The notes: generated by a model not told the origin, from the letters alone. Positions 8,029 through 18,595 are shown, counted from the first letter of the stretch. The stretch: DNA of 64,000 bases from Trichocoleus desertorum ATA4-8-CV12 (GCA_019358975.1 JAHHIL010000005.1:124001-188000); one strand, 5' to 3'. Numbers and translations: made by a program.

Positions 8029-9930
8029 TTAGGGTAAGCGCTCTACCAGGAGATCTACGGACTCATTCAAAGGAGTCGTGCTCATAATCGGTTCTTGGAA
8101 GAGAGGGACATCAAAGGTGACCGTTGAGCCTAATCCTTCCCCCAAGCTGTAGAAGTTGACGACTCCACCCATTGCTTCGACCAATCGCTGCGAAATGGCG
8201 AGCCCTAAACCTGTCCCCCCATATTGGCGGGTGCGGGAACCGTCTACCTGACTAAAGGATTGGAACAATTTGTCTTGTTTGTCGAGAGAAACCCCAATGC
8301 CTGTGTCGGCCACCCGAATCTTGACCATTCCGGGCCGTTCATTATTTTGCACCGTAATTTTCTTCTTAACCACTTCAGCGCTGATGGTAATTCCGCCTTC
8401 ATGGGTGAATTTAATCGCATTTCCCACTAAGTTCAGCATCACTTGCAACAAGCGCTGATAGTTACCTTCCAGAATGATTTGGTCGTAAGTCGGGGGTAGG
8501 TTGATTTCAAAATTCAAGTTCTTCTGTTGTGCTTGAATCTGTCTTTGCGAAAAATTTTCAACTGCGGCCAGTAGTTCGTTGAGGTTGACAGGGCTTAACT
8601 CTAGCTGCATCTTGCCAGCCTCGATTCTGGCAATGTCGAGGATGTCATTGATCACTTGCATCAAATGAATAGCACAGTGATAAGCTTCTTCGATAAATTC
8701 GTGCTGTTCTTCTGGGTCATCGACCATGTCATCCATCACCAGCTTGAGGAAGCCAATCATGCCATTCAGCGGAGTACGGAGTTCATGGGATGTATTGGCC
8801 AAGAACTCACTCTTGAGACGCGAGGCTTCTTCCGCTTGCTGGCTGGCTTCTTCTAGCTCACGATGTTTCTGAACTAAATCTTCGTTGACTTTTTGGAGTT
8901 GAGTCGCTAAGGCTTGACTGGCCGCAAATAGGGTGGCATGGGCGATCGCGGTTCCCACTTGGTCGGCCAGCTCTCGCACTAGGTCAATTTCAGCCTCACT
9001 CCACATCCGGGGGCGATCGCACTGATACAAGCAAATTAAACCATTGGGTTGGTCTTGATAGCAGGTAGCGACCATTAAAATGGATTGCTTTGGCCCCTCT
9101 AGAACTTGTGCTGTAGAACAGCTACCCGCGTGACTTGCCTCTTGACCGCTATAAGCGCCATTGAAGATATGCATCGTGTTGGCGCTTTGCTCTAACAGAA
9201 TTGGCTCTAGCAGAGTCAGCGCTTGCTTAAAGTGGACTTCCTCAGCAATTTTTAGCGTCTGCCCTAGCATGGCGGGAGCGGAGTCCTGGCAAAATTCTGC
9301 CACCACTTTCACGGCAGGACTGCCGCCTTCGTAAGGACAGATGATGCAGCGGCTCACGCCTAAGGCTTTGCCTAAACCATTAACCGTTTGCTGCCAAATT
9401 GTTTCTAGGTCAAGGGTACGCCGGATATTCCAGGCGATTTGGGTGAGTAATTTTTGATAGCGATCGGAATTAGGGGCTTGATAGGGGGGTGCGTCTGTTT
9501 CGACGGTGACTGCCTGATCCCGACCAGAAGTAGAGAGTCGTTTACCCATCACCAAAGCGGTTGTAGCGATGCCGCTGGGCGTGAGGATAGGACTCACAAT
9601 TAAGTCGAACAATAGGTATTGATCGCCGAAACGAAAGGGATAGGTAAAGCGATCGGGGGTTAAATAGTCTAAAACTCGTCGCACCCGCCCCAAATAGGGA
9701 TTAAGTGCTGCTGGCCCAAACCCTTCTCCTAGGCTATGACCTACCAGTTGCTCTGGTGCAAGCCCAAAGTGCTCAGCTTCCTGCCAATAAAACGAAAGGT
9801 ATTCCCCGGTAACTGTCTGGGTAAATACCAACTCAGACCCTAGTCCCTGCAAGTATTCAGGGTTATCAGTAGCAGGTACTAATTCTGTTAGTTCCGTTAA
9901 TGAAAATTTAGAGTCGGCGGAAGAGGTCAT
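8029..9930 (-). CDS. PAS-GAF sensor histidine kinase
   Basis: A soluble 633-residue histidine kinase. A PAS-like domain spans about 25-135 ([16 protein letters not shown]). A GAF domain spans about 170-335 ([20 protein letters not shown] to [15 protein letters not shown]). A coiled coil occupies 336-375. The HisKA dimerisation helix has phospho-acceptor His382 in [10 protein letters not shown]. The HATPase domain has the N box ([14 protein letters not shown]), G1 (VADTGIGV) and G2 ([19 protein letters not shown]). The GAF domain shows no clear bilin-binding Cys-His pair where phytochromes have one, so a chromophore is not supported. No response regulator is adjacent. The signal and partner are unknown. 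Confidence 0.9.
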   Translation of the reverse strand: MTSSADSKFSLTELTELVPATDNPEYLQGLGSELVFTQTVTGEYLSFYWQEAEHFGLAPEQLVGHSLGEGFGPAALNPYLGRVRRVLDYLTPDRFTYPFRFGDQYLLFDLIVSPILTPSGIATTALVMGKRLSTSGRDQAVTVETDAPPYQAPNSDRYQKLLTQIAWNIRRTLDLETIWQQTVNGLGKALGVSRCIICPYEGGSPAVKVVAEFCQDSAPAMLGQTLKIAEEVHFKQALTLLEPILLEQSANTMHIFNGAYSGQEASHAGSCSTAQVLEGPKQSILMVATCYQDQPNGLICLYQCDRPRMWSEAEIDLVRELADQVGTAIAHATLFAASQALATQLQKVNEDLVQKHRELEEASQQAEEASRLKSEFLANTSHELRTPLNGMIGFLKLVMDDMVDDPEEQHEFIEEAYHCAIHLMQVINDILDIARIEAGKMQLELSPVNLNELLAAVENFSQRQIQAQQKNLNFEINLPPTYDQIILEGNYQRLLQVMLNLVGNAIKFTHEGGITISAEVVKKKITVQNNERPGMVKIRVADTGIGVSLDKQDKLFQSFSQVDGSRTRQYGGTGLGLAISQRLVEAMGGVVNFYSLGEGLGSTVTFDVPLFQEPIMSTTPLNESVDLLVERLP

Positions 9931-10236
9931 TAGTATAGGATGCGAAACTGCGAAGGGTGCGGATAGGGAAGCACTTCTGGAGGCTTAATGACTAAGCTTA
10001 GTGAGGCTTCGCGATCGCGTAGAAGTCCTTAGGACAAGGTAGATGCCACCAGCAGATGTCGAGAACCCCAAAAAACTGTTCGCTACACGGTAGAAATAAC
10101 AACCACTACGAGTACAGAAAATTGCTGGTATGACTGACATATACACTGATATATACGCAGTTATCCCAATTCAACCGTTCAATTAACTTCAATTAAGCTT
10201 TAAGCTTTGATGTAACACGTTTCTTTTGGTTATAGA
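9931..10236. other. Non-coding gap between kinase gene and RHH gene
   Basis: No convincing ORF is seen in these 306 bases. There is one HIP1 site near 10012 and a short palindrome-rich stretch around 10135-10160 (ATATACACTGATATATAC). The gap is upstream of the kinase gene, so its promoter is expected here, but I cannot point to a clear -35/-10 pair. Confidence 0.4.
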
Positions 10237-10467
10237 TCAATCATTCCATTCGCCTCTAGGCGGCACCGGAGGATTTCTAGGCAGTGTTCGAGACAGCTCT
10301 TGGTCTGAGGAAGATTCTCCCCTCAACCATTGACGCACTGCTGTCTCAATCACCTTGCTGGGCTCATTGGTGAGATGCTGGATTTGATCAAGCAATTCTG
10401 GGTCTAAATGAATTGCAATCTCAACCTTATCTGACGATCGGGGGGAAGGACTAGCCTGCTCACTCAT
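10237..10467 (-). CDS. Small ribbon-helix-helix (CopG/Arc-like) protein
   Basis: A 76-residue protein. Residues 15-49 fit a ribbon-helix-helix DNA-binding fold: a beta-strand KVEIAIHLD, helix PELLDQIQHLT, a short turn and helix SKVIETAVRQWLRG. The tail is proline-rich and acidic. RHH proteins of this size are often antitoxins or plasmid copy regulators. However, no toxin-like ORF lies within 300 bases upstream or 230 bases downstream, so it looks like an orphan. A family call beyond RHH is not possible. The start ATG at 10467 is the only reasonable one. Confidence 0.7.
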   Translation of the reverse strand: MSEQASPSPRSSDKVEIAIHLDPELLDQIQHLTNEPSKVIETAVRQWLRGESSSDQELSRTLPRNPPVPPRGEWND

Positions 10468-10968
10468 AGTGTAATGACAGAGATCTTCAGTGGATCAAGG
10501 GCGAGGAGATCTGAAAAGATGGCGACTCTAAGTACTTTCGCCTACCAGGAACACTCAAAACGTTTTTTGAAGGATCAAAAACCCATCTGAGTCATAAAAA
10601 GTTTTAGAGACACGGATTGAGTTCCCTACGTGCATTGTACATGCTGCCCTCTAATCCCGTGGAATATCTGCATCAAGCCCAATCTCAGCCCAATCTCAGC
10701 CCAGTGCCCTAGCTGCACTCGGAGTTGGGTTGAGCGAATCTAGCCTGTAAGATGGGCTGTGCCTGTGGTTGCTGTTTGAGCTAGCTAATTGAGCCTAGAA
10801 TCCTCGCTCTTTCAGGACGGGGAGTATGTCAAAATGCATTAAAGAGCTCTACTAAATTCACTCCTCGACTGGCCCTATCCCAAGGCCAACTGAAGCGCTT
10901 AAGTCGTTTTCTGAGTTATTTTATCCTGCCTGTTATCTTCCATCCTGCCTGTTAATTGAGCCAGCTAT
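10468..10968. other. Non-coding region upstream of lepA
   Basis: 501 bases without a supported ORF, between the divergent RHH gene and lepA. It contains a short direct duplication (CCCAATCTCAGCCCAATCTCAGCCCAGTG around 10678-10706). It also has a hairpin resembling an IS200/IS605 end (10798-10834) and a repeated CATCCTGCCTGTTA pair close to the lepA start (10924-10955). These look like remnants rather than genes. Confidence 0.5.
10798..10834. repeat. Possible IS200/IS605-type end remnant
   Basis: GAATCCTCGCTC... followed by CGGGGAGTATGTCAAAA forms an imperfect hairpin. It resembles the conserved right-end sequence of cyanobacterial IS605/TnpB elements, where GAATCC, a GC-rich hairpin and a GTCAA tail occur in that order. 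No transposase or tnpB frame is present, so it would be a relic or coincidence. Confidence 0.3.
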
Positions 10969-12780
10969 ATGACCGACGTGCCTGTTTCTCGCATTCGTAA
11001 TTTTTCGATCATTGCCCATATTGACCACGGAAAATCTACCCTCGCGGATCGCCTGCTACAAACAACTGGCACTGTTAGTGATCGGGATATGAAGGCCCAG
11101 TTTCTCGACAACATGGATCTAGAGCGCGAGCGGGGAATTACCATTAAGCTCCAGGCAGCGCGGATGAACTACAAAGCCCGTGATGGTGAGCAGTACGTCC
11201 TTAACTTGATTGATACGCCGGGGCACGTAGATTTCTCTTACGAGGTGTCGCGATCGCTCGCCGCTTGTGAAGGCGCGTTGTTGGTGGTGGATGCCTCCCA
11301 GGGGGTCGAAGCGCAAACCCTAGCCAACGTCTACTTAGCTTTAGAACATAATCTAGAAATTATTCCAGTCCTAAACAAAATTGATTTGCCGGGTGCCGAC
11401 CCTGAGCGCGTCAAGCAGGAAATTGAAGAGGTTGTAGGGCTCGACTGTAGCGGGGCGATTTTGGCGTCGGCTAAAGAAGGTCTGGGCATTGATGAAATTT
11501 TGGAGTCGATCGTACATTTGGTGCCACCGCCGAAAGACACCATTAACGATCGCTTGAGAGCTTTGATTTTTGATAGTTATTACGATAGCTATCGAGGTGT
11601 GGTCGTTTATTTCCGGGTCATGGATGGCACGGTGAAAAAAGGCGATCGCATTCGGCTGATGGCCTCCAAAAAAGAGTACCAAATCGACGAACTAGGCGTA
11701 CTGTCTCCTACGCAAGTCCAAGTGGATGAACTGCATGCTGGAGAAGTAGGTTACCTGGCAGCGGCAATCAAAGCGGTCGAAGATGCGCGGGTAGGTGACA
11801 CGATTACTCAAGCCAATGCCTCGGCAACGGAGCCTCTCCCTGGCTACACAGAAGCTAAGCCGATGGTGTTTTGTGGCATGTTTCCGGTAGACGCAGACCA
11901 GTACGAAGATTTGCGGGAAGCGCTAGAAAAACTCAAGCTCAATGACGCGGCGCTTTATTATGAGCCAGAAACCTCTAGTGCGATGGGCTTTGGGTTTCGT
12001 TGTGGCTTCCTCGGCTTGTTGCATATGGAAATCGTGCAAGAGCGCTTGGAACGGGAATACAACCTGAACTTGATTATTACGGCTCCCTCGGTGATCTACC
12101 GAGTCACGACCATTAAAGGTGAAGTGACTTTAGTGGATAATCCCAGCCGTTTACCGGGTCCGCAAGAGCGCGAAAAAATTGAGGAGCCTTACGTCCAAGT
12201 AGATATGATTACGCCGGAAGAGTACGTGGGTACCCTGATGGAGTTGAGTCAGACGCGACGCGGGGTATTCAAAGATATGAAATACCTGACTAAAGGCCGT
12301 ACAACGCTGATTTATGAATTGCCTTTGGCCGAGGTGGTGACCGACTTCTTTGATCAGATGAAGTCGCGATCGCGCGGTTATGCCAGCATGGAATACCACC
12401 TAATTGAATATCAAGAAAATCCGCTGGTGCGCCTAGACATCATGATTAACGGCGATCCAGTAGACTCATTAGCCACGATTGTCCACCGTGACAAAGCTTA
12501 TGGAGTTGGGCGGGTGTTGGTAGAAAAGCTTAAAGAGCTGATCCCTCGCCATCAGTTCAAGATTCCTTTACAGGCGGCCATTGGTTCAAAAGTCATTGCG
12601 AGTGAAAGCATCCCTGCATTACGCAAGGACGTATTGGCTAAATGCTACGGCGGTGACATTAGCCGGAAGAAGAAACTCCTGCAAAAGCAAGCCAAGGGTA
12701 AAAAGCGCATGAAGGCTATCGGTACTGTAGATGTACCCCAAGAAGCGTTTATGGCTGTCCTGCGCCTCGACCAGCCCTAA
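10969..12780 (+). CDS. lepA: Elongation factor 4 (LepA), ribosome back-translocase GTPase
   Basis: A translational GTPase that acts on stalled ribosomes. The 603-residue protein has all G motifs: G1 AHIDHGKST (residues 16-24), G2 ERGITIK, G3 DTPGHVDF and G4 NKIDLPGA. The C-terminal domain specific to LepA ends with [20 protein letters not shown]. The ATG start gives the usual [21 protein letters not shown] opening. It has a free-standing position, with long non-coding DNA on both sides and a good terminator 70 bases downstream. Confidence 0.98.
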   Translation: MTDVPVSRIRNFSIIAHIDHGKSTLADRLLQTTGTVSDRDMKAQFLDNMDLERERGITIKLQAARMNYKARDGEQYVLNLIDTPGHVDFSYEVSRSLAACEGALLVVDASQGVEAQTLANVYLALEHNLEIIPVLNKIDLPGADPERVKQEIEEVVGLDCSGAILASAKEGLGIDEILESIVHLVPPPKDTINDRLRALIFDSYYDSYRGVVVYFRVMDGTVKKGDRIRLMASKKEYQIDELGVLSPTQVQVDELHAGEVGYLAAAIKAVEDARVGDTITQANASATEPLPGYTEAKPMVFCGMFPVDADQYEDLREALEKLKLNDAALYYEPETSSAMGFGFRCGFLGLLHMEIVQERLEREYNLNLIITAPSVIYRVTTIKGEVTLVDNPSRLPGPQEREKIEEPYVQVDMITPEEYVGTLMELSQTRRGVFKDMKYLTKGRTTLIYELPLAEVVTDFFDQMKSRSRGYASMEYHLIEYQENPLVRLDIMINGDPVDSLATIVHRDKAYGVGRVLVEKLKELIPRHQFKIPLQAAIGSKVIASESIPALRKDVLAKCYGGDISRKKKLLQKQAKGKKRMKAIGTVDVPQEAFMAVLRLDQP

Positions 12781-13494
12781 CTCGGCTTGCTCTCTTGCTA
12801 ACTGCTCTCTTGCTAAGTTGAGGAGCTTAAAACCAACTCAAGGCTTGTCGCGCTCTGGCTCAAAAGTACCCTGTGGGAAAACTGGCAAGCTAGAGCGCCT
12901 CTTTTTGTGCAGCCAGTCATAGCTCAAGATGCCAGTAACAGCGATCGCGAACTTTGATTAGGATTAACTAGTATTAATTGGTATCAAAACTAGCTAGTGG
13001 TTGATTTGGTTCGGTGAGGTTAACTTATCTTGAGCTTAGCCTGAAGTTAGAACTAGATTTGCTTTCAACCCTGATTGTGTGAATGTAACTTTGCTGATTC
13101 AGTATTGTTGATTTTCACGATTTAGTATCAAACTTAGCTCAAAAGTTTTGAGTTGTTTCGTGCCTGATCGGGCTGACTGCTAGAACTATGAAAACAGCTG
13201 CGATCGCCCTCTGCCGTTAATTTCCAAGGTGCTAGGGTAATTCATTTAGTGAAAGTCAGTTTTAGCCTAGGCTAATTTTCATCATTGCAGCATTGCTATT
13301 AAGTTTTGGTGAATTCTACAGTTTTGGTTCTGACTTCGCCGAGAATTTCTGTTAATTTTCTAGACAAATCAGTGCAAATACGACGGAGTTAGACAAGACA
13401 AAAATCTCAGGTTACTTTAGAAGGCCGCTCTTACCCTAAAGACTGGCTAAACATTCTAGAAACCCTAAATCGTCCTTCATTGTCTGTTTTCCAG
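12781..13494. other. Long non-coding region between lepA and the UDP-sugar genes
   Basis: Apart from the lepA terminator near its left end and the promoter just past its right end, I see no gene. Short frames here have no family-like content. It is AT-rich, with repeated TTGAGCTTAG/TTAGCTCAAAAG-type words around 13030-13150 and a HIP1-like site near 12944. A small RNA cannot be excluded. Confidence 0.4.
12850..12906 (+). terminator. Rho-independent terminator of lepA
   Basis: GCGCTCTGGC (12850-12859) pairs with GCTAGAGCGC (12889-12898) with one G-T wobble. Inside is an A-rich loop that can itself fold. The stem is followed by CTCTTTTT. It lies 70 bases after the lepA stop. Confidence 0.7.
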
Positions 13495-13522
13495 TTGACT
13501 CAAGATTGGGTTGTAATATAAG
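13495..13522 (+). promoter_or_regulatory. Sigma-70-type promoter of the UDP-xylose genes
   Basis: TTGACT (13495-13500), a 16-base spacer, then TATAAG (13517-13522). This would start transcription near 13529, about 27 bases before the ATG at 13556. It is the best -35/-10 match in the preceding 700 bases. Confidence 0.55.
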
Positions 13523-13555
13523 TCAGCTCTTTTCAAATATCTGTAGCTCTAGATT

Positions 13556-14551
13556 ATGAGAATTTTAGTCACCGGTGGTGCTGGATTTATCGGTTCACAT
13601 CTGATAGATCGATTGATGACGGAAGGACACGAAGTTCTTTGCATCGATAACTTCTATACCGGACATAAACGGAATCTGTTGAAATGGCTAAATCACCCTT
13701 ATTTCGAGTTGATTCGCCATGACATCACCGAACCTATCTCCCTAGAAGTAGACCAGATCTATCACCTAGCCTGTCCAGCCTCGCCAGTGCACTATCAGTA
13801 CAACCCAGTCAAAACCATCAAAACCAATGTGATGGGTACTCTGAATATGCTGGGTTTGGCTAAACGAGTCAAAGCGAGATTCTTCCTCGCTTCTACTTCG
13901 GAGGTCTATGGTGATCCAGAGCAGCATCCTCAAACTGAGGAATACCGGGGGAATGTCAACCCGATTGGTATTCGTAGCTGCTATGACGAAGGTAAGCGAG
14001 TCGCAGAAACTCTGGCTTTTGATTACCATCGCCAAAATGATGTTGAAATTCGCGTGGCTCGAATCTTCAATACCTACGGCCCCAGAATGCTGGAAAACGA
14101 CGGTCGGGTTGTGAGCAATCTTGTCGTCCAAGCTTTGCGAGGCAATCCCCTAACTGTCTATGGAGATGGCTCTCAGACCCGAAGCTTTTGCTACGTCTCA
14201 GATTTAGTGGATGGGTTTATTCGTTTAATGAACGGTGAGCATACTGGTCCCGTTAATTTGGGGAACCCTGATGAGTACACCATCTTGCAGTTGGCTCAGG
14301 CCGTGCAACAAATGGTGGCTCCAGATGTCGCGATTCGGTATGAACCATTACCTCAGGACGATCCTCGTCGTCGTAAGCCTGATATCACTAAAGCTAAAAC
14401 TTGGCTGGGATGGCAGCCTACCGTTCCCTTGCAGGATGGCTTGCGGTTAACTGTGGAAGATTTTCGGACTCGGATTACCAGTCCAAACCCGGATAGTAAT
14501 CCGTCCGTCGATGATGTAACTGGTTCTCCTGCCATGTTGAAGACGTTCTAG
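13556..14551 (+). CDS. uxs: UDP-glucuronate decarboxylase (UDP-xylose synthase)
   Basis: An NAD-dependent short-chain dehydrogenase/reductase that converts UDP-glucuronate to UDP-xylose, a sugar donor for exopolysaccharide or wall glycans. The 331-residue protein has the Rossmann motif GGAGFIGSH (residues 7-15), the STSEVYGDP loop and the catalytic Tyr143-x3-Lys147 in [11 protein letters not shown]. The [15 protein letters not shown] stretch is characteristic of UXS. It is soluble, with no membrane anchor. The next gene, 63 bases downstream on the same strand, makes its substrate, so the two form a natural operon. The start follows a good promoter. Confidence 0.93.
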   Translation: MRILVTGGAGFIGSHLIDRLMTEGHEVLCIDNFYTGHKRNLLKWLNHPYFELIRHDITEPISLEVDQIYHLACPASPVHYQYNPVKTIKTNVMGTLNMLGLAKRVKARFFLASTSEVYGDPEQHPQTEEYRGNVNPIGIRSCYDEGKRVAETLAFDYHRQNDVEIRVARIFNTYGPRMLENDGRVVSNLVVQALRGNPLTVYGDGSQTRSFCYVSDLVDGFIRLMNGEHTGPVNLGNPDEYTILQLAQAVQQMVAPDVAIRYEPLPQDDPRRRKPDITKAKTWLGWQPTVPLQDGLRLTVEDFRTRITSPNPDSNPSVDDVTGSPAMLKTF

Positions 14552-14614
14552 AGCGTTCCCTGCCTCGTTCCGATTTCCTGACCTTTCATTTGCCCCTTTT
14601 CGAGGACTCACCCT

Positions 14615-15997
14615 ATGCGCGTTTGTGTCATTGGTACTGGATACGTTGGCCTAGTAACTGGAGTCTGCTTGGCTCACATTGGACATGATGTGATCTGCGT
14701 TGACAACAACGAAGAGAAAGTCAAACTGATGCAGGCTGGTCAATCTCCCATTTTTGAACCAGGGCTGTCAGACTTGATGCAGTCTTCGATTCAGCGTGGA
14801 AAGATTCAATTCACCACTGACTTGGATGCGGGTGTTACCCACGGAGAAATCCTCTTCATTGCCGTGGGTACGCCACCGTTGCCTACTGGTGAAAGTGACA
14901 CTCGCTATGTGGAAGCAGTGGCTCGTGGTATTGGTAGCCATCTCAACGGCGGTTATAAGGTGATTGTGAATAAGTCCACCGTACCCATCGGTTCAGGTGA
15001 CTGGGTCAGAATGATCGTACTGGATGGCATTGCTGAGCGTCAGAAAGCTTTGGTGGGAGCTGGCGGTGCTGTGACTGAGGAAAGCCTCGGGGCTCAGTTT
15101 GATGTGGTCAGCAACCCTGAATTCTTGCGCGAAGGTTCGGCTGTGTACGATACCTTCAATCCCGATCGCATTGTCTTGGGCAGCAACAGCTCTAAGGCGA
15201 TCGCGATGATGCAGGAGCTCTACACCCCCATTACAGAGCGTCAATTTGCTGAAGACAAGTCTTTGCCCCCAGTGCCAGTGGTTGCTACAGACATCAGCTC
15301 GGCAGAGATGGTGAAGTATGCCTCTAACGCTTTTCTAGCTACCAAAATTAGCTTTATCAACGAAGTTGCAAATATTTGCGATCGCGTTGGTGCAGATGTG
15401 GTGCAAGTGGCGAAAGGCATTGGTCTGGACTCCCGGATTGGTAGCAAGTTCTTGCAAGCTGGGATTGGCTGGGGTGGTTCCTGCTTCCCCAAAGATGTCT
15501 CAGCGCTGATTCATACTGCTGATGACTATGGCTACGAAGCTCACTTGCTCAAGGCTGCGGTTAGCGTCAACCAGCGCCAACGCTTGATTGCCCTGGAAAA
15601 ATTGCAACAAGTGCTCAAAATTTTGAAGGGCAAAACGGTTGGTTTGTTGGGTCTGACATTCAAGCCCGATACCGACGATATGCGGGATGCGCCTGCTCTA
15701 GACTTGATTGAGCACCTAACTCGCTTGGGTACCAAAGTGAAGGCTTACGACCCGATTGTTTCCCAAACTGGTTTGCGTCATGGTCTGTCTAACGTGCTAG
15801 TGGAGACTGATCCTGAGCGCTTGGCAGATGGTTGTGATGCGTTGGTGTTGGTGACCGACTGGCAACAGTTCCGCACGCTCGACTATGCCAAGATGGCGAA
15901 GTTGATGAACAACCCAGTCATGATTGACGGTCGTAACTTCTTAGAAGAAGAAATCTTGGAGCGGGCTGGTTTCCGCTACCTGGGCGTGGGTAGATAG
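14615..15997 (+). CDS. ugd: UDP-glucose 6-dehydrogenase
   Basis: Oxidises UDP-glucose twice with NAD to give UDP-glucuronate. The 460-residue protein has the N-terminal Rossmann motif IGTGYVGLVTG, the catalytic Cys290 in GWGGSCFPKD, and a C-terminal NAD/sugar domain with GLTFKPDTDDMRDAP. ATG start MRVCVIGTGYVG is canonical. It sits 63 bases after the UDP-glucuronate decarboxylase, giving a two-step route from UDP-glucose to UDP-xylose. It is followed by a clear terminator. UDP-glucose could come from the GalU-type enzyme encoded at 58938. Confidence 0.96.
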   Translation: MRVCVIGTGYVGLVTGVCLAHIGHDVICVDNNEEKVKLMQAGQSPIFEPGLSDLMQSSIQRGKIQFTTDLDAGVTHGEILFIAVGTPPLPTGESDTRYVEAVARGIGSHLNGGYKVIVNKSTVPIGSGDWVRMIVLDGIAERQKALVGAGGAVTEESLGAQFDVVSNPEFLREGSAVYDTFNPDRIVLGSNSSKAIAMMQELYTPITERQFAEDKSLPPVPVVATDISSAEMVKYASNAFLATKISFINEVANICDRVGADVVQVAKGIGLDSRIGSKFLQAGIGWGGSCFPKDVSALIHTADDYGYEAHLLKAAVSVNQRQRLIALEKLQQVLKILKGKTVGLLGLTFKPDTDDMRDAPALDLIEHLTRLGTKVKAYDPIVSQTGLRHGLSNVLVETDPERLADGCDALVLVTDWQQFRTLDYAKMAKLMNNPVMIDGRNFLEEEILERAGFRYLGVGR

Positions 15998-16064
15998 ACT
16001 CGCAAAGGAAGCTGGGTCTGATTTAGACTGACGAATTCTCAGAAATTGACAACGCTCTAGGATT

Positions 16065-16107
16065 TGCACCCTTTCCACTGATTTCCACAGGGAGGGGTGC
16101 ATTTTTT
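16065..16107 (+). terminator. Rho-independent terminator of the uxs-ugd operon
   Basis: TGCACCCTTTCC pairs with GGAGGGGTGCA around an ATTTCCACA-containing loop, allowing a wobble or bulge. The right arm is followed by six consecutive T. It lies 68 bases past the ugd stop. Confidence 0.8.
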
Positions 16108-16161
16108 ATGGATTTTTGTGAGGCGATCGCTAGCAGTCAAACTCTAAAACTTAAGTTTGGC

Positions 16162-16857
16162 TTAAAGCAGGGGCTTGGCTTGAGCGTAAGCAGCCAAATC
16201 TAGACAGGCTAAGCGATCATAAGCTTGAGCAATGGCGCGATCGCCTCGCAAAAAACCCGTGTTGGCTCCCGGACAGATAAAATTGAGGGTTTGGGGCGTA
16301 AATTGCTCCAGCAGTTGTTGAATGCTCCGCAATTGACGGGGCCAATGGAAAGTTTTGGCAATCCGTAACGGGACAGGTTCCCCTTGAGCGCTAGGAATTA
16401 AGTGCCGCCCAGAGAACAGCACCCCACCATAGGCTGGATGGTAAAAGCAGGCAGAGCCGGGAGAGTGGCCCGGTGTCCAAAGAGCTTGAGCCTCTGAATA
16501 AAACGTAAAAGTTTCATGAAACTGAGTTGGATTTAAGCCTGGCAGCAAATAGGCTTCTTGTTCTTGAACTACAATTTCGCATCCCAAAGCAGCCTGGATT
16601 TCGCTCGCATGCTTGCTGATGCCACCTCGATGCGTGATAAACAGCCAGCGGACGCCACCTTGAGCTTGTAAGAACAATAAATTGGCTTCATTCCAAGCGG
16701 GGCAATCGATCAGGATATTGGCATCATTTCCTACAATAAAATAAGCAGTACCGCCCAAAGTATCTCGGTTGGGGGGGAAGGCATACAGGGTGTAAGGAGG
16801 CTGTCCATCCAAGACAACCCGAGGCTGCTTCGATAGGGAGCTTTGTGGCTCTGGCAT
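16162..16857 (-). CDS. Metallo-beta-lactamase-fold protein with degraded metal motifs
   Basis: The 231-residue protein follows the beta-lactamase fold order: ILIDCPA strand, a THRGGISKH stretch, TPGHSPGS and a VLFSGRHLIP strand. In active family members the first metal motif is HxHxDH and the later Asp lies in FSGDxL. Here they read HRGGISKH and FSGRH, so two or more first-motif ligands and the bridging Asp are replaced. Only the His of TPGHSPGS is conventional. It may be a non-hydrolytic family member or bind a different metal set. No signal peptide is present. It stands alone, convergent to the uxs-ugd operon and divergent from the site-2 protease gene. Its function is unknown. Confidence 0.75.
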   Translation of the reverse strand: MPEPQSSLSKQPRVVLDGQPPYTLYAFPPNRDTLGGTAYFIVGNDANILIDCPAWNEANLLFLQAQGGVRWLFITHRGGISKHASEIQAALGCEIVVQEQEAYLLPGLNPTQFHETFTFYSEAQALWTPGHSPGSACFYHPAYGGVLFSGRHLIPSAQGEPVPLRIAKTFHWPRQLRSIQQLLEQFTPQTLNFICPGANTGFLRGDRAIAQAYDRLACLDLAAYAQAKPLL

Positions 16858-17024
16858 AGTCGTGGTTGAGCTTTTGTGGTAGTTCTTGTAAATTTTGCAG
16901 TTCTTGTAAATTGAGAATACGCTGACAACAGGTCGCGAGACATGTCTACCAGGCTGGTGATAATGTTGCTAACTGGTCGTGGAACTGTTCAAGACATCTC
17001 TAAAGACCAATTGAGATTAATAGC

Positions 17025-18545
17025 ATGACTTTTTGGTTGCTCTCACTCGTATTCTTGCTTGGCTTCATCACCTACTTGGTTGTGCAGCGCAATGTCGCTA
17101 GCATTACCCGGACACCCGTCTGGATTTTGTGGCTAGTGATGATGACTCCTGCTCTGATTTGGAGCACCTGGACACTGGTTTACGGTGAGAATAATCCGCC
17201 ACCGCCAATTTTAGTGATCGGGCCTTTTGTCACTTGTACCCTCTTGTATTGGTTGCTCATTCGCCTAGGGCGCATTCCTAATTCATCTTCTAGCAATGCC
17301 TCTGAGACGACTAGCCAACCTGGATTGGGGGAAACAAAGCATTCCTTAGTGGCTGACAAAACAGTTGTTGAAACCCAAACAGTGGTCAAGCCGATCAATA
17401 AAGAGGAAGAAGCAAGTTTGCAAAGCTGCTTTCCTTGGTCAGTCTACTATGTTCAGAACATTGAGTACCGTCCTCAAGCAGTGATTTGTCGTGGTCAGTT
17501 GCGCACCACACCCGACGCAGCTTATCAGACGATTCGGGACAATATTGAAGCTCAATTTGGCGATCGCTTCTTGGTGATGCTGCAAGAAGGAGCAAACGGC
17601 AAGCCCTTCTTTGCTCTAGTGCCAAATCCCCAAAGTCAGCAAGCCGATCAATCTAAGCAAGAGCCTTTAATTCGACCTGGATTGGCGTTGGGGTTACTGG
17701 TCGCTACTCTGTTCACGACCACCCTAGCGGGAATTGAAATTGCTGGAGTTTCTGTAACTTCGCTCTCCCAATTGTTTGCAGAACCGCAATTATTTGCGGC
17801 AGGGTTGCCCTACGCCTTGGCTTTACTGACAATTTTGGGGATTCATGAGTCGGGCCATTATTTGACCGCTCGCTTCTATAAAGTGCGGGCGACGCTACCC
17901 TATTTCATTCCAATTCCCTTCTTCTTGGGCACGTTTGGCGCGTTCATTCAAATTCGATCGCCCATTCCCAATCGCAAAGCCTTGTTTGATTTGGGCATTT
18001 CTGGTCCTATGACTGGGTTGATTATCACCCTGCCTATCTTGATTTGGGGACTGATGCACTCTACAACTGTGCCTGCAACGGAGCAACTTGGCCTCAACTT
18101 TAATGCGTTGAATCCTAGTACCTCATTTTTGCTCGCACTTTTAAGCAAATTGGCTTTGGGTGCTGCCTTAACTTCTGAAACTGCTATTAAGCTGCATCCT
18201 GTAGCGATCGCAGGCTGCTTGGGCTTAATTGTGACAGCGCTTAACTTAATGCCTGTGGGACAGCTTGATGGCGGTCATGTGGTGCATGCTATGTTTGGGC
18301 AACGTACCGGAGCCCTGATTGGGCAAGTGACGCGGCTATTGGTGCTAGGACTGTCTCTAGTGCAACCGGATTTCTTTCTCTGGGCAGTGCTGCTATTTTT
18401 TATGCCAGTGGTGGATGGCCCCGCACTCAACGACGTGAGTGAACTCGACAATCGGCGAGATTTGCTGGGATTGTTCACTTTGGGCTTGCTGTTGATTATT
18501 ATTTTGCCTGCCCCCAGGATTGTGACTCAAATCCTAGGTTTTTAG
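17025..18545 (+). CDS. EGY-like site-2 protease (M50 family), membrane-bound
   Basis: A 506-residue intramembrane zinc protease of the cyanobacterial/plastid EGY type. Two helices lie at the N-terminus (residues 1-75), then a soluble segment of about 150 residues, then a bundle of six or more helices. The zinc site is HESGH (His274, Glu275, His278); the third ligand is Asp415 in PVGQLDGGH. There is no PDZ domain, which distinguishes it from the RseP-type gene at 2688. Plant EGY relatives act in thylakoid development; cyanobacterial relatives are proposed to cut membrane-bound regulators. The downstream coiled-coil gene follows after 50 bases and may share the transcript. Confidence 0.9.
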   Translation: MTFWLLSLVFLLGFITYLVVQRNVASITRTPVWILWLVMMTPALIWSTWTLVYGENNPPPPILVIGPFVTCTLLYWLLIRLGRIPNSSSSNASETTSQPGLGETKHSLVADKTVVETQTVVKPINKEEEASLQSCFPWSVYYVQNIEYRPQAVICRGQLRTTPDAAYQTIRDNIEAQFGDRFLVMLQEGANGKPFFALVPNPQSQQADQSKQEPLIRPGLALGLLVATLFTTTLAGIEIAGVSVTSLSQLFAEPQLFAAGLPYALALLTILGIHESGHYLTARFYKVRATLPYFIPIPFFLGTFGAFIQIRSPIPNRKALFDLGISGPMTGLIITLPILIWGLMHSTTVPATEQLGLNFNALNPSTSFLLALLSKLALGAALTSETAIKLHPVAIAGCLGLIVTALNLMPVGQLDGGHVVHAMFGQRTGALIGQVTRLLVLGLSLVQPDFFLWAVLLFFMPVVDGPALNDVSELDNRRDLLGLFTLGLLLIIILPAPRIVTQILGF

Positions 18546-18595
18546 GACATACTGCTGGGAGCCTGACTTGATGGAATCAGGAAGGAACGTGGCCG

